A stretch of DNA of 64,000 nucleotides from an uncultured Eubacteriales bacterium (GTDB lineage Bacteria > Bacillota > Clostridia > Peptostreptococcales > Anaerovoracaceae): the NCBI GenBank assembly GCA_902773665.1, contig CACYFF010000010.1, positions 1-64,000 of the forward strand. The letters are read 5' to 3'. The position numbers and the translations under genes are program-made. A model generated the notes under the pieces. It made no database searches and had not been told where the DNA came from. It saw nothing but the letters and a program-made list of their open reading frames with translations. Below are positions 8,191-16,550 of this stretch, piece by piece. Position 1 is the first letter of the stretch. Every line of letters begins with the position of its first letter.

Positions 8191-9008
8191 TACAGCTCAC
8201 CTCCCAGTTCTGCCATTGCCTGCTTCGCCTGTTCCTCGTTCGGCGCCTTGCCGTGCCAGCCGGCCTGACCTTCCATGAAGGAAACACCCTTGCCCTTGAC
8301 GGTCTCTGCCACGATGACAGTGGGCATACCCTTGCACTTTCTCGCCATTTCCAGAGCGTCCAGGATCTGTTCGAAATCGTGTCCGTCGATCTCCAGCACG
8401 TTCCAGCCGAACACCGCGAATTTCTCCGCGATGGGCATGACGTTCATGACGTCTTCGTTACGTCCGTCGATCTGCAGACCGTTGTGGTCCACGATGGCGC
8501 ACAGGTTATCCAGCTTGTAATGCCCTGCCGCCATGGCAGCTTCCCAGACGATGCCTTCCTGCAGTTCGCCGTCTCCGAGCAGCGTGTAGACGCGCCCGCT
8601 GCCTCCGTCCAGTCTGCCGGCCAGCGCCATGCCGACTGCCGCGGAGATCCCCTGGCCCAAAGAACCGGTGGACATCTCCACGCCGGGCAGCATCTTCATG
8701 CTGGGATGACCCTGCAGACGGCTGCCGATCTTGCGAAGGGTCACAAGATCCTCCTTGGGGAAGAAGCCCCGCTCCGCCAGGCACGCGTACAACGCCGGCG
8801 CCGCATGACCTTTGGAGAGCACGAATCTGTCCCGGTCTTCCAGGGCCGGCTGCGCCGGGTCGATGCGCATCTCGCTGAAGTACAGCGCGGTGAGCAGATC
8901 CGCCGCCGAAAGGCTGCCGCCGGGATGTCCGCTCCCTGCGGAATAGACTTCTCTGATGATATCCTGCCTTACTGTTTTTGCGATCTGTTGCAGCTGCGTG
9001 TGTTCCAT
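8190..9008 (-). CDS. Transketolase, N-terminal (TPP-binding) subunit
   Basis: A 272-residue subunit with the thiamine diphosphate elements of transketolase: [22 protein letters not shown] near residue 23, [30 protein letters not shown], and the metal and TPP motif [14 protein letters not shown] ending with [15 protein letters not shown]. The length is right for the split form. It is translated together with the C-terminal subunit (one-base overlap) and starts one base after the TagA-like gene in the operon. Confidence 0.93.
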   Translation of the reverse strand: MEHTQLQQIAKTVRQDIIREVYSAGSGHPGGSLSAADLLTALYFSEMRIDPAQPALEDRDRFVLSKGHAAPALYACLAERGFFPKEDLVTLRKIGSRLQGHPSMKMLPGVEMSTGSLGQGISAAVGMALAGRLDGGSGRVYTLLGDGELQEGIVWEAAMAAGHYKLDNLCAIVDHNGLQIDGRNEDVMNVMPIAEKFAVFGWNVLEIDGHDFEQILDALEMARKCKGMPTVIVAETVKGKGVSFMEGQAGWHGKAPNEEQAKQAMAELGGEL

Positions 9009-9009
9009 A

Positions 9010-9738
9010 TTACCTCCGTATTGCCGCTTTGATCAAAAAGACGGGAAGAGCCGGGAGCCGTTTTAAACGCTTGGGCTCCTGGATCATCCGGTACAGCCAT
9101 TCCAGGCCGTGATCGATATAGAACTTGGGGGCACGGTTGAGCTGACCGGACCAGATGTCCAGACTGCCGCCCAGGCCTGCCGCCGCCTTTACTTTTAAAG
9201 CATCGCGATGCTTTATCACAAAATATTCCTGCTTCGGAGACCCGAGCGCCACGCACAGAAAATCCGCACCGCTGGCATTGATCTCCGCCACGACTTCGGA
9301 TTCTTCTTCATCCTTGAAGTAGCCGTCCCGGAAGCCCGCGATCTTCAGACCCGGGATCTCCTTTTCCAGGTTTGCCGCTGCCGCTTCCGCGACGCCGGGC
9401 TTGCTTCCCAGCAGATAGACGCTGCGGCCCAGCTTTGCGCACAGTTCGATGGCGCTATGGGCAAAATCGATGCCGGCGACCTTCTCCTGGATGGGGTCAC
9501 CCTTGAGTTTCGACGCGTAGATGAGGCCTACGCCGTCGGGCGTGACGATCGCCGCCTCCTCGTTGATGATGCGGCGCAGCTGCGGCGTCTTGGACGCCTT
9601 CTCCACGATCTCCGCGTTGGGAGTCACGATGAGTTCGCAGCGGTTCCCCTCCAGCAGTTTCTGAAATTCTTCCAGCGCCTGGGCTTTGGTGATCTTATCC
9701 ACCCGCACGCCCAGGATCTTTACTACGTCGTAAGCCAT
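9010..9738 (-). CDS. WecG/TagA/CpsF family glycosyltransferase
   Basis: A 242-residue GT26-family enzyme. Typical motifs are [18 protein letters not shown] at the start, [12 protein letters not shown] near 37-48, [20 protein letters not shown] loop ([10 protein letters not shown]), [19 protein letters not shown] and [12 protein letters not shown], which includes the conserved LGSPKQE. Members transfer N-acetylmannosamine or its uronate to lipid-linked GlcNAc in teichoic acid or secondary wall polymer synthesis. The directly adjoining UDP-sugar dehydrogenase (no gap) suggests that a ManNAcA-type sugar is transferred, as WecG does; that is inference. No WecB-type epimerase is in the window. Confidence 0.92.
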   Translation of the reverse strand: MAYDVVKILGVRVDKITKAQALEEFQKLLEGNRCELIVTPNAEIVEKASKTPQLRRIINEEAAIVTPDGVGLIYASKLKGDPIQEKVAGIDFAHSAIELCAKLGRSVYLLGSKPGVAEAAAANLEKEIPGLKIAGFRDGYFKDEEESEVVAEINASGADFLCVALGSPKQEYFVIKHRDALKVKAAAGLGGSLDIWSGQLNRAPKFYIDHGLEWLYRMIQEPKRLKRLPALPVFLIKAAIRR

Positions 9739-10986
9739 CTATTTTCCCAGCAGATAGTAGGTGAAACCAGCCGCTTCCACAGCCGCCTTATCCGCAAAGT
9801 TTCTCGTATCCAGGAAGTTCTTCCGGCGGACAACGCCTGCCAGCGCCGCGTAATCCAGATCCTTGAACTGCTTGTGGTTGACGCCCAGGATGACCAGGTC
9901 CGCGCCTTCCGCGGCCTTCAGCAGATCGCCCTCGATGCCGGGACGCTTCGCCGCATGGGGATCGTGCACCGCGACCTCGATGCCCTTCGCCCGGAGCTCG
10001 TCCACCAGGTGCAGGATGGGGCTTTCGCGCATGTCGTCCACATCGGGCTTGTAAGTCGCGCCGAGGATGCAGATCTTCGGATCCGCTACGCCCGCCAGGA
10101 TCTCCTCCGCCCGTTTTGCCACGTAGCCGGGCATGGAGTCGTTGGTCTCCCGGGACTTGCGGATGATCTGCGCCAGGCCGGGCTCCTTCTCCACGATAAA
10201 CCACGGGTCCACTGCGATGCAGTGACCGCCCACGCCGGGGCCGGGCTGGTGGATGTTGACTCTCGGATGCTTGTTGCATATCTCGATGAGTTCCCAGACG
10301 TTGATGCCCTGATCTTCGCAGATCTTCGCCAGCTCGTTGGCGAAAGCGATGTTGACGTCCCGGAACGTATTCTCGGACAATTTGCACATCTCCGCGGTGC
10401 GGGCGTCGGTCTCGTAGATCTCGCCCTCCACGAAGCTCTTGTACAGCTCCGCGATGCGGTGGGCGCTTTCCTTGTCGATGCCGCCGGCGATGCGGGAGTT
10501 GTGCACCAACTCGTACAGGATCTTGCCGGGGATGACCCGCTCAGGGGAATGCCCCAGACCGAAGTCCCTTCCCGCCTTTAAGCCGCTCTCCTCCAGGATG
10601 GGCAGCATCAGGCTGTCCACGGTGCCCACGGGGGACGTGGATTCCAGGATGACGAGATCGCCCTTCTTCAGCAGAGGAACGACGCTGCGGGTGGCGCTTT
10701 CCACAAAGCGCATATCCGCCTTCTTGTCCTCCGTGATGGGCGTGGGGACGGAGATGATGTAGGCATCGCTTGTCTCGGGGTCAAGCGCGGCACGCAGATG
10801 CCCCTTGTCCACGACGGCCTTGATGAATTCCGCCAGGCCATTCTCCTCGATGATGATCTCTCCTCTGTTGAGCGCCTCCACGATCTGAGGCTTTTTATCT
10901 ACGCCCAGGACCTCGTGTCCTGCGTTGGCAAACATGGCGGCGGTGGGCAGGCCGATGTAGCCGAGCCCGATAACGCAAACCTTCAC
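9739..10986 (-). CDS. Nucleotide sugar dehydrogenase (WecC/UDP-ManNAc dehydrogenase-like)
   Basis: The 415-residue protein has an N-terminal Rossmann motif CVIGLGYIGLPTAAMFANAG, the catalytic Lys in CKLSENTFRDVNIAFANE (K202), the catalytic Cys C256 in PGPGVGGHCIAVDPWF, and the C-terminal UDP-binding element YKPDVDDMRESP. The PTPI and ESTSPVGT motifs are typical of the WecC/CapL branch that oxidises UDP-ManNAc or UDP-GlcNAc to the uronic acid using two NAD. Paired with the TagA/WecG-like gene directly downstream. The start codon overlaps the stop of the ligase-like gene by four bases. Confidence 0.93.
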   Translation of the reverse strand: MKVCVIGLGYIGLPTAAMFANAGHEVLGVDKKPQIVEALNRGEIIIEENGLAEFIKAVVDKGHLRAALDPETSDAYIISVPTPITEDKKADMRFVESATRSVVPLLKKGDLVILESTSPVGTVDSLMLPILEESGLKAGRDFGLGHSPERVIPGKILYELVHNSRIAGGIDKESAHRIAELYKSFVEGEIYETDARTAEMCKLSENTFRDVNIAFANELAKICEDQGINVWELIEICNKHPRVNIHQPGPGVGGHCIAVDPWFIVEKEPGLAQIIRKSRETNDSMPGYVAKRAEEILAGVADPKICILGATYKPDVDDMRESPILHLVDELRAKGIEVAVHDPHAAKRPGIEGDLLKAAEGADLVILGVNHKQFKDLDYAALAGVVRRKNFLDTRNFADKAAVEAAGFTYYLLGK

Positions 10987-12620
10987 GTTCTGCTCCTTTC
11001 CTTGCTGACGGCGCCCAACCGCTGCAGACAGGCGGCGAGGCCCCAGAAATAAGCCATCATGTATGGCTCTTCGAAGATATTTTCAAAATAGCAGTGGACG
11101 AGGACGCCCGCCATGCCGGCAAACAGGCCTGCTGCCAGGCACTTCAGATTGCCGTCATTGCGCGTGAGCGCATCGTCCGCCAGGCCGTACGCCCTGCCTT
11201 CGTTGCAGGCATGGATGGCCCGGAGCGCCATGACCGCAAAAGCGATTAAAGCGACTATATAGAATATTATGCCCAAATACCCCATTTCCACAAGGGTTTT
11301 GAGGTAATAATTGTCCATGTAGAAGTATTCGAACTCGTCGGTCTTGTCCAGCACCTGGTTGTTCATAGCGACGGCGCCGCCGAAGCGGCCCAGACCGAAG
11401 CCCAGCCAGGGGTGGTTCTCGTGGAGCAGCGCCCGGCCGGTCTCCCAGCGCAGCGCTCTTCCGCCCACTTCCGAAGCGACCTTGTATTCCGGGGTCATCA
11501 GATAGGTAAGGCGACTCGTGATGGACGGCACCAGCGCCACCACGCCGGCCATGGCGATCCCCATCAGCCCGATGAGGCGCTTGTCCATAAACAGGGAGAA
11601 CAGCACGATCGCGACGATGAGTCCGACCCAGGAGCCCCGGGAAAACGTAAAGAGAATGGACAGGCAGATGACGCCCGTCGCGCACAGCGACAGGAACTTC
11701 ATCCATCCATTCTTAAAATAGTAGATGCCCGCCGCAGCGGTGGGAGCTGCCATCAGCAGCAGCGATCCGAAGATGTTGGGGCTTCCCGTCAGGGAGAAGA
11801 CCCGGGTGCGCACGCCGGCCTCGGTCTTAGTGACCCAGGAATCCGGAATGGGCACGGCGGCGATATACTGATAGATGCCGTGCAGCGCCAGCACAAGCAC
11901 GACGGCGGCAAAGCCGAAGAGCAGCGTCTTCGCGTCCTGCTCATCGTCGATCAGCCGCAGCAGGATGAAGAACCAGAGGATGTATTCCACCTGGGCCCGG
12001 TATCCCGCCCAGGCGATGCCGGGGAACGGCCGGTTGAGCATCATCAGCAGCAGTCCGACGGCCATGTAGAGCAGAAGCGCGGTTTCCAGGGCTGTAGCCC
12101 GCCGGAATCCGTCTGACTGTTTCAGCATCGTCCGCCAGAGCACCAGGGCGACGCCGGCCATCAGGAACACCTCTTCCCATACCGATGCCAGGATGCTGAT
12201 CTGCAGCACATCCCGCAGCGCGTATTCGATGGGAAGATACAGGGCAAAGGCCAGGAACAGCCAGCGGCGCAGGGACAATCGGTTGACCGCCGACAAAATG
12301 CGGCTGCCTTCGCTGATGCGGAAATACCAATCCCGCACAGCAATGACGATGCGGTAGAACAGGCTGCAGCGCAGCCATTCTCCCACCTTCTGCAGCAGTT
12401 TCTCCAGGGCGCGCAGGAACTTCGCGTACACGGAATGTTCCGCAGGGTCATCCATGCCGCACCAGTTCTCCCAATGGACTTTCGTATTCGATTGTAACCA
12501 GCTCTCGTGCCAGCCTTTCCATCCTCTGCCCAGCAGACTGCTGCGCCAGAAGCGCCGCAATCCCTCGTAAACGCAGACGATGAAGCGGATGACGAGACTG
12601 TTTTTTACGATCTCAGTCAT
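10983..12620 (-). CDS. O-antigen ligase/Wzy-like polymerase, multi-pass membrane protein
   Basis: A 545-residue polytopic protein. After a hydrophilic N-terminal stretch of about 115 residues come roughly a dozen hydrophobic helices, with a large extracellular loop (about 360-430) containing RALRWETGRALLHENHPWLGFGLGRFGGAV. That W-E..R.LL..HPWLGFGLG pattern is the hallmark of the Wzy_C/O-antigen ligase family. Such proteins polymerise or transfer undecaprenyl-linked glycans on the outer face of the membrane. In this Gram-positive-type cluster the likely substrate is a wall-linked or secreted polysaccharide. Confidence 0.85.
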   Translation of the reverse strand: MTEIVKNSLVIRFIVCVYEGLRRFWRSSLLGRGWKGWHESWLQSNTKVHWENWCGMDDPAEHSVYAKFLRALEKLLQKVGEWLRCSLFYRIVIAVRDWYFRISEGSRILSAVNRLSLRRWLFLAFALYLPIEYALRDVLQISILASVWEEVFLMAGVALVLWRTMLKQSDGFRRATALETALLLYMAVGLLLMMLNRPFPGIAWAGYRAQVEYILWFFILLRLIDDEQDAKTLLFGFAAVVLVLALHGIYQYIAAVPIPDSWVTKTEAGVRTRVFSLTGSPNIFGSLLLMAAPTAAAGIYYFKNGWMKFLSLCATGVICLSILFTFSRGSWVGLIVAIVLFSLFMDKRLIGLMGIAMAGVVALVPSITSRLTYLMTPEYKVASEVGGRALRWETGRALLHENHPWLGFGLGRFGGAVAMNNQVLDKTDEFEYFYMDNYYLKTLVEMGYLGIIFYIVALIAFAVMALRAIHACNEGRAYGLADDALTRNDGNLKCLAAGLFAGMAGVLVHCYFENIFEEPYMMAYFWGLAACLQRLGAVSKERSRT

Positions 12621-12626
12621 AGGTCA

Positions 12627-13160
12627 TCAGGGCTTCTGGAACGCCTCGGGGGGATCGTATTCGCCGATCTGCACGTAGCGGATGGTGCCGCTGGTCTCGA
12701 AGGTCTGGGTCTTTACGATGAGCGTTCTGCCCGCGCGGACTTCCTGGCTGCCCAGTTTGGGGTTCGGCGTGTCCTTGGCGATGGGGAACTTGATCGCAAA
12801 GATGATGTCCTTCTTGTCGGGGTCTGTGGCGGTCACGATGCGGCCGTCGTCCGTCTGCACCTGGACCTTATAGTCCTCCAGCCAGACGTCCTCGATCGTC
12901 CCGTCGATGTAGACGCTGCCCGCCACCATGCGCTGGCCGACCAGATTCTGGCGCTGCACTTCCTCCACCAGGGTGGGATGGGCGCCGATGATGCGCACCT
13001 GGGCGTAGCAGTCCACTTTCTGCACGACGGCTTCCGTTACGCGGTTGCCCAGCAGCTTTGTCGCCAGCACGCCGATGACAGCGATGACCAGCAGCAGCAC
13101 GATGAGGTCCACGACGTTGATGAGCCCGAACAGCTTTCCTTTTTCGTTGATGATCTTCAT
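12627..13160 (-). CDS. DUF4330 domain membrane-anchored protein
   Basis: 177 residues from the ATG at 13160, six bases after GGAG; a GTG one codon upstream is too close to that site. It begins MKIINEKGKLFGLINVVDLIVLLLVIAVIGVLATKLLG, a single anchor helix preceded by the family-typical KGKLFG..N..D motif, followed by an extracytoplasmic beta-rich domain. DUF4330 genes regularly sit in exopolysaccharide clusters of Clostridia, as here between a glycosyltransferase and a ligase-like gene. Function not known; assistance in polymer export is a guess from context. Confidence 0.8.
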   Translation of the reverse strand: MKIINEKGKLFGLINVVDLIVLLLVIAVIGVLATKLLGNRVTEAVVQKVDCYAQVRIIGAHPTLVEEVQRQNLVGQRMVAGSVYIDGTIEDVWLEDYKVQVQTDDGRIVTATDPDKKDIIFAIKFPIAKDTPNPKLGSQEVRAGRTLIVKTQTFETSGTIRYVQIGEYDPPEAFQKP

Positions 13161-13190
13161 CACTTTCTCCTTTATGTTTCGATTGAGGCC

Positions 13191-14345
13191 TTACCAGGCC
13201 AGGATCTCCTTCATTTCCTTTACTTTCTCGTCCCAGGAATTGCGGCGGGCGGCTTCGATGCGCGCTGTGCGCTTGGGACTGTCCGGCGTTTCCTCCAGGG
13301 CTTCCCGGCAGCGCGTCACGAATTCATCCGGCGTCTCCGCCAGATAGATGCAGTCCGCGTAATCCAGCACCTGCAGCGGCACGAGAGTGCTCACCACGGG
13401 CTTTCCGGTGGCGAGATATTCGTAGAATTTCAGCGGGCTAACGTCCCTCGACAGGTCGTTGTCTGCAAACACGTTGAGGCAGACGTCGAAATCCTTGATA
13501 TAGCCGGGCAGTTCCCGCTGGGGGACGAGCCCCTTCATCTCGACGTTGGGAAAACTGTCCGTCCAGGTCATGTCGACGCCCGGCAGCGTGCGGCCAATGA
13601 GGGTCACCTTTCCGTCCGGGAACGCCTCGGCCACCGCCCGGATACAGTCGTAGTCCAGGCATTCCTGCAGCATGCCGACGAAACCGAAGTGAGGCGAAAT
13701 GCCCTCCTTCTCCATGTCCGCAGCCGTGTGAAACAGTTCGAAGGCGCAGCCGTTGGGGATGAGGTGAGTATTCTCGTTGAACTCCTTCAGCCGCTCATAC
13801 AGGCCCTGTGCCGTCGCGAAGACGCAGCCGCAGCTCCTGGCCAGGTCCTCCTCCATTTCATCGACCACTTTCGGATCGATGTGACCCGGATAGGCGGAAT
13901 GTCTGTCCACACAGTCGTACACTGTGCGCTTCCATAACGAGGCAGGTTCCAGGCCCATCTCTTTTGCCAGCGGGGCGATGACGTCGCAGCTGGTGGGGCT
14001 GTAGCACCAGACCCAGAAATCGTCGCCGAAATCGTTTTCGCGCAGGATCTTCGCCAGATACTTCGCCAGTTTCTTCTGATTGCGCTCGTTGATGTCCCGG
14101 CGCTTGTTGAAGAACGGCAGCACCGGAGGCTGAGCGTAGACCTTCAGGTTCGGCAGAGCCTGTTTCGGCCCCTCTTTGTACAGCGATAGCCGCTCTTTCG
14201 CCTTCGGATCCTTGAGGGGGGCGATAAGGGTGACCGGCGGATCGACGTACAGGATGGTGCAGTCCGTCATCCGGTTCATGATGTTCTGTTTCCGCGTGGG
14301 AAACGGGTAATAGTTCGAAGTCGAAAGACAGAGGATCTTTCTCAT
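13191..14345 (-). CDS. Glycosyltransferase family 1/4, TuaH-like
   Basis: A 384-residue GT-B enzyme. The N-terminal half opens MRKILCLSTSNYYPFPTRKQ and has RDINERNQKKLAKYLAKILREN and VWCYSPTSCDVIAPL, resembling teichuronic acid transferase TuaH. The C-terminal half shows HLIPNGCAFELF, FGFVGMLQECLDYD, VTLIGRTLPG and the nucleotide-binding ..SPLKFYEYLATGKPVVST, the usual SPLKxxEYLAxGKPVV motif. It should transfer a sugar from a nucleotide donor to a growing lipid-linked glycan at the inner membrane face. Stop and start overlap by four bases with the CsaB fusion gene upstream. Confidence 0.88.
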   Translation of the reverse strand: MRKILCLSTSNYYPFPTRKQNIMNRMTDCTILYVDPPVTLIAPLKDPKAKERLSLYKEGPKQALPNLKVYAQPPVLPFFNKRRDINERNQKKLAKYLAKILRENDFGDDFWVWCYSPTSCDVIAPLAKEMGLEPASLWKRTVYDCVDRHSAYPGHIDPKVVDEMEEDLARSCGCVFATAQGLYERLKEFNENTHLIPNGCAFELFHTAADMEKEGISPHFGFVGMLQECLDYDCIRAVAEAFPDGKVTLIGRTLPGVDMTWTDSFPNVEMKGLVPQRELPGYIKDFDVCLNVFADNDLSRDVSPLKFYEYLATGKPVVSTLVPLQVLDYADCIYLAETPDEFVTRCREALEETPDSPKRTARIEAARRNSWDEKVKEMKEILAW

Positions 14346-16546
14346 GATGCCGCCTTTCCGGCGAGGAGTTTCTCCGCTGCCTCACCGTTTTTGAGTTCCA
14401 TTGCCTGCAGACGCAGTTTCGTTTCGTTGCCGTGGCTTCTGCCGCCTGCGACCGCTTCGTCGATATAGGCGGTAAGCTGTTCCTCCGACAGATCCTTCAG
14501 CTGGATGCAGCGTTTGGCGCCGCTGTCCCGGATAAAGCTGTCCACCTTAACGTCGTAGGAGATGCCCACGATGGGCGTACCGCCTGCCGACGCGAAGATG
14601 AGAGAATGCAGACGCATGCCGCATACGACCTCCATGGAGGAGAGCATGCCCCGCAGTTCTTCGACGCTGTGCCGCCTGCTGCAGACTGCGTGGGGCACGG
14701 AGACCATGCCGCCGATCTTTTCGCCGATCGCCACGTCTCTCGGGTATTCCATGGGCAGGAATACGGGAAGTAAGCCGTGCTTCTCCCAGGCGTGGTCCGC
14801 CGCCTTTGCGACCGCTTCGTAATTCGTAAATTCGTCCCAGCTGCGCAGGCAGAAGGCGATCTTGGGCGTACCGGCGGGGATATCGTCCAGACGGAACGCT
14901 TCTTCCACCACATCGCGGCTGACCGCAGGCAGATTGACCGTCGGATCCGCCGACAGGATGATCTCCGGTTTCGTGACCCCGATATCCTGCAGCAGCTGCA
15001 TGGAGATGGAATCGCGCAGCGTAATGATGTCCGCCGCCTTGTTGAGCACCCGGCCCGTATATCTGCGGTTGGCATTGCCGTGGATGGGGCCGATGCCGCA
15101 GCCGTACATGACGACCTTGCTGCCGGACAGTTTCGCCGCCAGCAGTGTAAACAGGTAGAAATACAGCGACCGCGAGGACGTAACGTCCTGGATGAGCGTG
15201 CCGCCGCCGGACACGAACAGGCTGGTCTTGCGCAGATATTTGAAGAATTTCCGCAGATTGAAGATATAGAACGAGCCGACCCGCTCCTTCATGCTGGTCT
15301 CCACCGGGTTGCGGGACATGACGTAGAACGGCATGTCCGGATCGATGGCCTTTAGCCGGGTGAGGATGGCCCGCAGGATGGCGTCGTCACCGGCGTTGCC
15401 CTTGCCGTAGGCGCCGCAGAGGATGGCGCCGTAGCGGCCCTTCTGCAGCATCTGACTGCGGTGGATGAGCGTGCGGTAGATCGCCTCCTGATCGGTCTTC
15501 ATCCGGGCGAGGGAGAATTCGGTACGCGCTTTTTCGTAGAGATTCTCCGCCAGCCTGGTGCGCAGATCCGGGTCTGCGGCGAGCCGCAGGATATGCTGCG
15601 CAAAGGTATCCGCATCGCCGGCCTCGAACAGCAGACCGGTCTTTTCGTTCTGAATGAGATAGGGAATGCCGCCCACGTTGCTGGCGATCGCCGGGCAATG
15701 CACGTAGGCGCCCTCCAGCAAAGAGTACGGAAACGTCTCCGACAGAGACGAGAGCACGTTGATATCTACTCCGCGGAAGTATTCTTTGATGTCGCTGATC
15801 CACCCTTCGAAGGTCGTAACGTCCTCGATCTGCAGCTCTTTAGCAAGACCTTTCAGTTCCTGTTCCTCTTCTCCGCTGCCGGCGATGGAGAGGCGGAGAC
15901 GCTTATCCTGCCCGTAGGCTTTGGCAAACGCCTTCAGAAGGGTCTTGATATCTTTTACCGGGTTGAGCCGCGCAGCGATGCCGACAGTGATGGGGTCATC
16001 CGCATGTTTCGGCGGCCGGGGCCCCGTTTCGCTCCCCTCGAAATCCAGCCCGTTGTACACCGCGAAGATGTTCTGGGCATCGAAGCCCCGCTGGATCAGA
16101 AGCTCGCGCATGCGGTCGGCCACCGCCACGTGGTAATCCATGCGGCGCAGGCAGAACTTATTGATGTTGCCGTTGAGCGCGTTGCGCACGGGCGCGCCCA
16201 GATAGTCCAGATCCGGATCGGAGTGGACCGTGGTCATGACGGGAATGTGCAGGAACCACTTGACCAGAATGCCCATCATGTTGCCCTTGGCACCGTGGCA
16301 GTGGATGACGTCCGGGCGGAAATCCTTTGCCTGCCGGAACGCCAGGCGGATCGAATGCAGGATGCCGTTGTTGCCGCCGGTATCCACCGTGTCGATCCCC
16401 ATCTCCATGCCTTCTTCGGAAAGCACGCCTTTGCGGAAGGAGACCAGGCGCAGGTCGTTGTCCTTCGCCAGTTCCTTCGCCAGGGAGAGGATATGGGTTT
16501 TTCCGCCGCCGATGTCGCCGCCGGCTGCAAAGAGCATGATGCGCAT
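14342..16546 (-). CDS. csaB: Fusion of GT4 glycosyltransferase and CsaB-type polysaccharide pyruvyltransferase
   Basis: A 734-residue two-domain protein. Residues 1-360 are a GT4 glycosyltransferase (MRIMLFAAGGDIGGGKTH, IHCHGAKGNMMGIL, NGLDFEGSE, VTTFEGWISDIKEYFRGVDINVLSSLSETFPYSLLEGAY). Residues about 372-730 are a pyruvyltransferase: GAILCGAYGKGNAGDDAILRAIL, VSGGGTLIQD, MYGCGIGPIHG, VCGMRLHSLIFASAGG. The last two blocks and the GNxGDDA loop define CsaB. CsaB adds ketal pyruvate to secondary wall polymer, making the ligand for SLH-domain S-layer proteins. The fused transferase probably places the sugar that is then pyruvylated. No internal stop or frameshift is seen, so the fusion appears genuine. 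Confidence 0.9.
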   Translation of the reverse strand: MRIMLFAAGGDIGGGKTHILSLAKELAKDNDLRLVSFRKGVLSEEGMEMGIDTVDTGGNNGILHSIRLAFRQAKDFRPDVIHCHGAKGNMMGILVKWFLHIPVMTTVHSDPDLDYLGAPVRNALNGNINKFCLRRMDYHVAVADRMRELLIQRGFDAQNIFAVYNGLDFEGSETGPRPPKHADDPITVGIAARLNPVKDIKTLLKAFAKAYGQDKRLRLSIAGSGEEEQELKGLAKELQIEDVTTFEGWISDIKEYFRGVDINVLSSLSETFPYSLLEGAYVHCPAIASNVGGIPYLIQNEKTGLLFEAGDADTFAQHILRLAADPDLRTRLAENLYEKARTEFSLARMKTDQEAIYRTLIHRSQMLQKGRYGAILCGAYGKGNAGDDAILRAILTRLKAIDPDMPFYVMSRNPVETSMKERVGSFYIFNLRKFFKYLRKTSLFVSGGGTLIQDVTSSRSLYFYLFTLLAAKLSGSKVVMYGCGIGPIHGNANRRYTGRVLNKAADIITLRDSISMQLLQDIGVTKPEIILSADPTVNLPAVSRDVVEEAFRLDDIPAGTPKIAFCLRSWDEFTNYEAVAKAADHAWEKHGLLPVFLPMEYPRDVAIGEKIGGMVSVPHAVCSRRHSVEELRGMLSSMEVVCGMRLHSLIFASAGGTPIVGISYDVKVDSFIRDSGAKRCIQLKDLSEEQLTAYIDEAVAGGRSHGNETKLRLQAMELKNGEAAEKLLAGKAAS

Positions 16547-16550
16547 AAGG

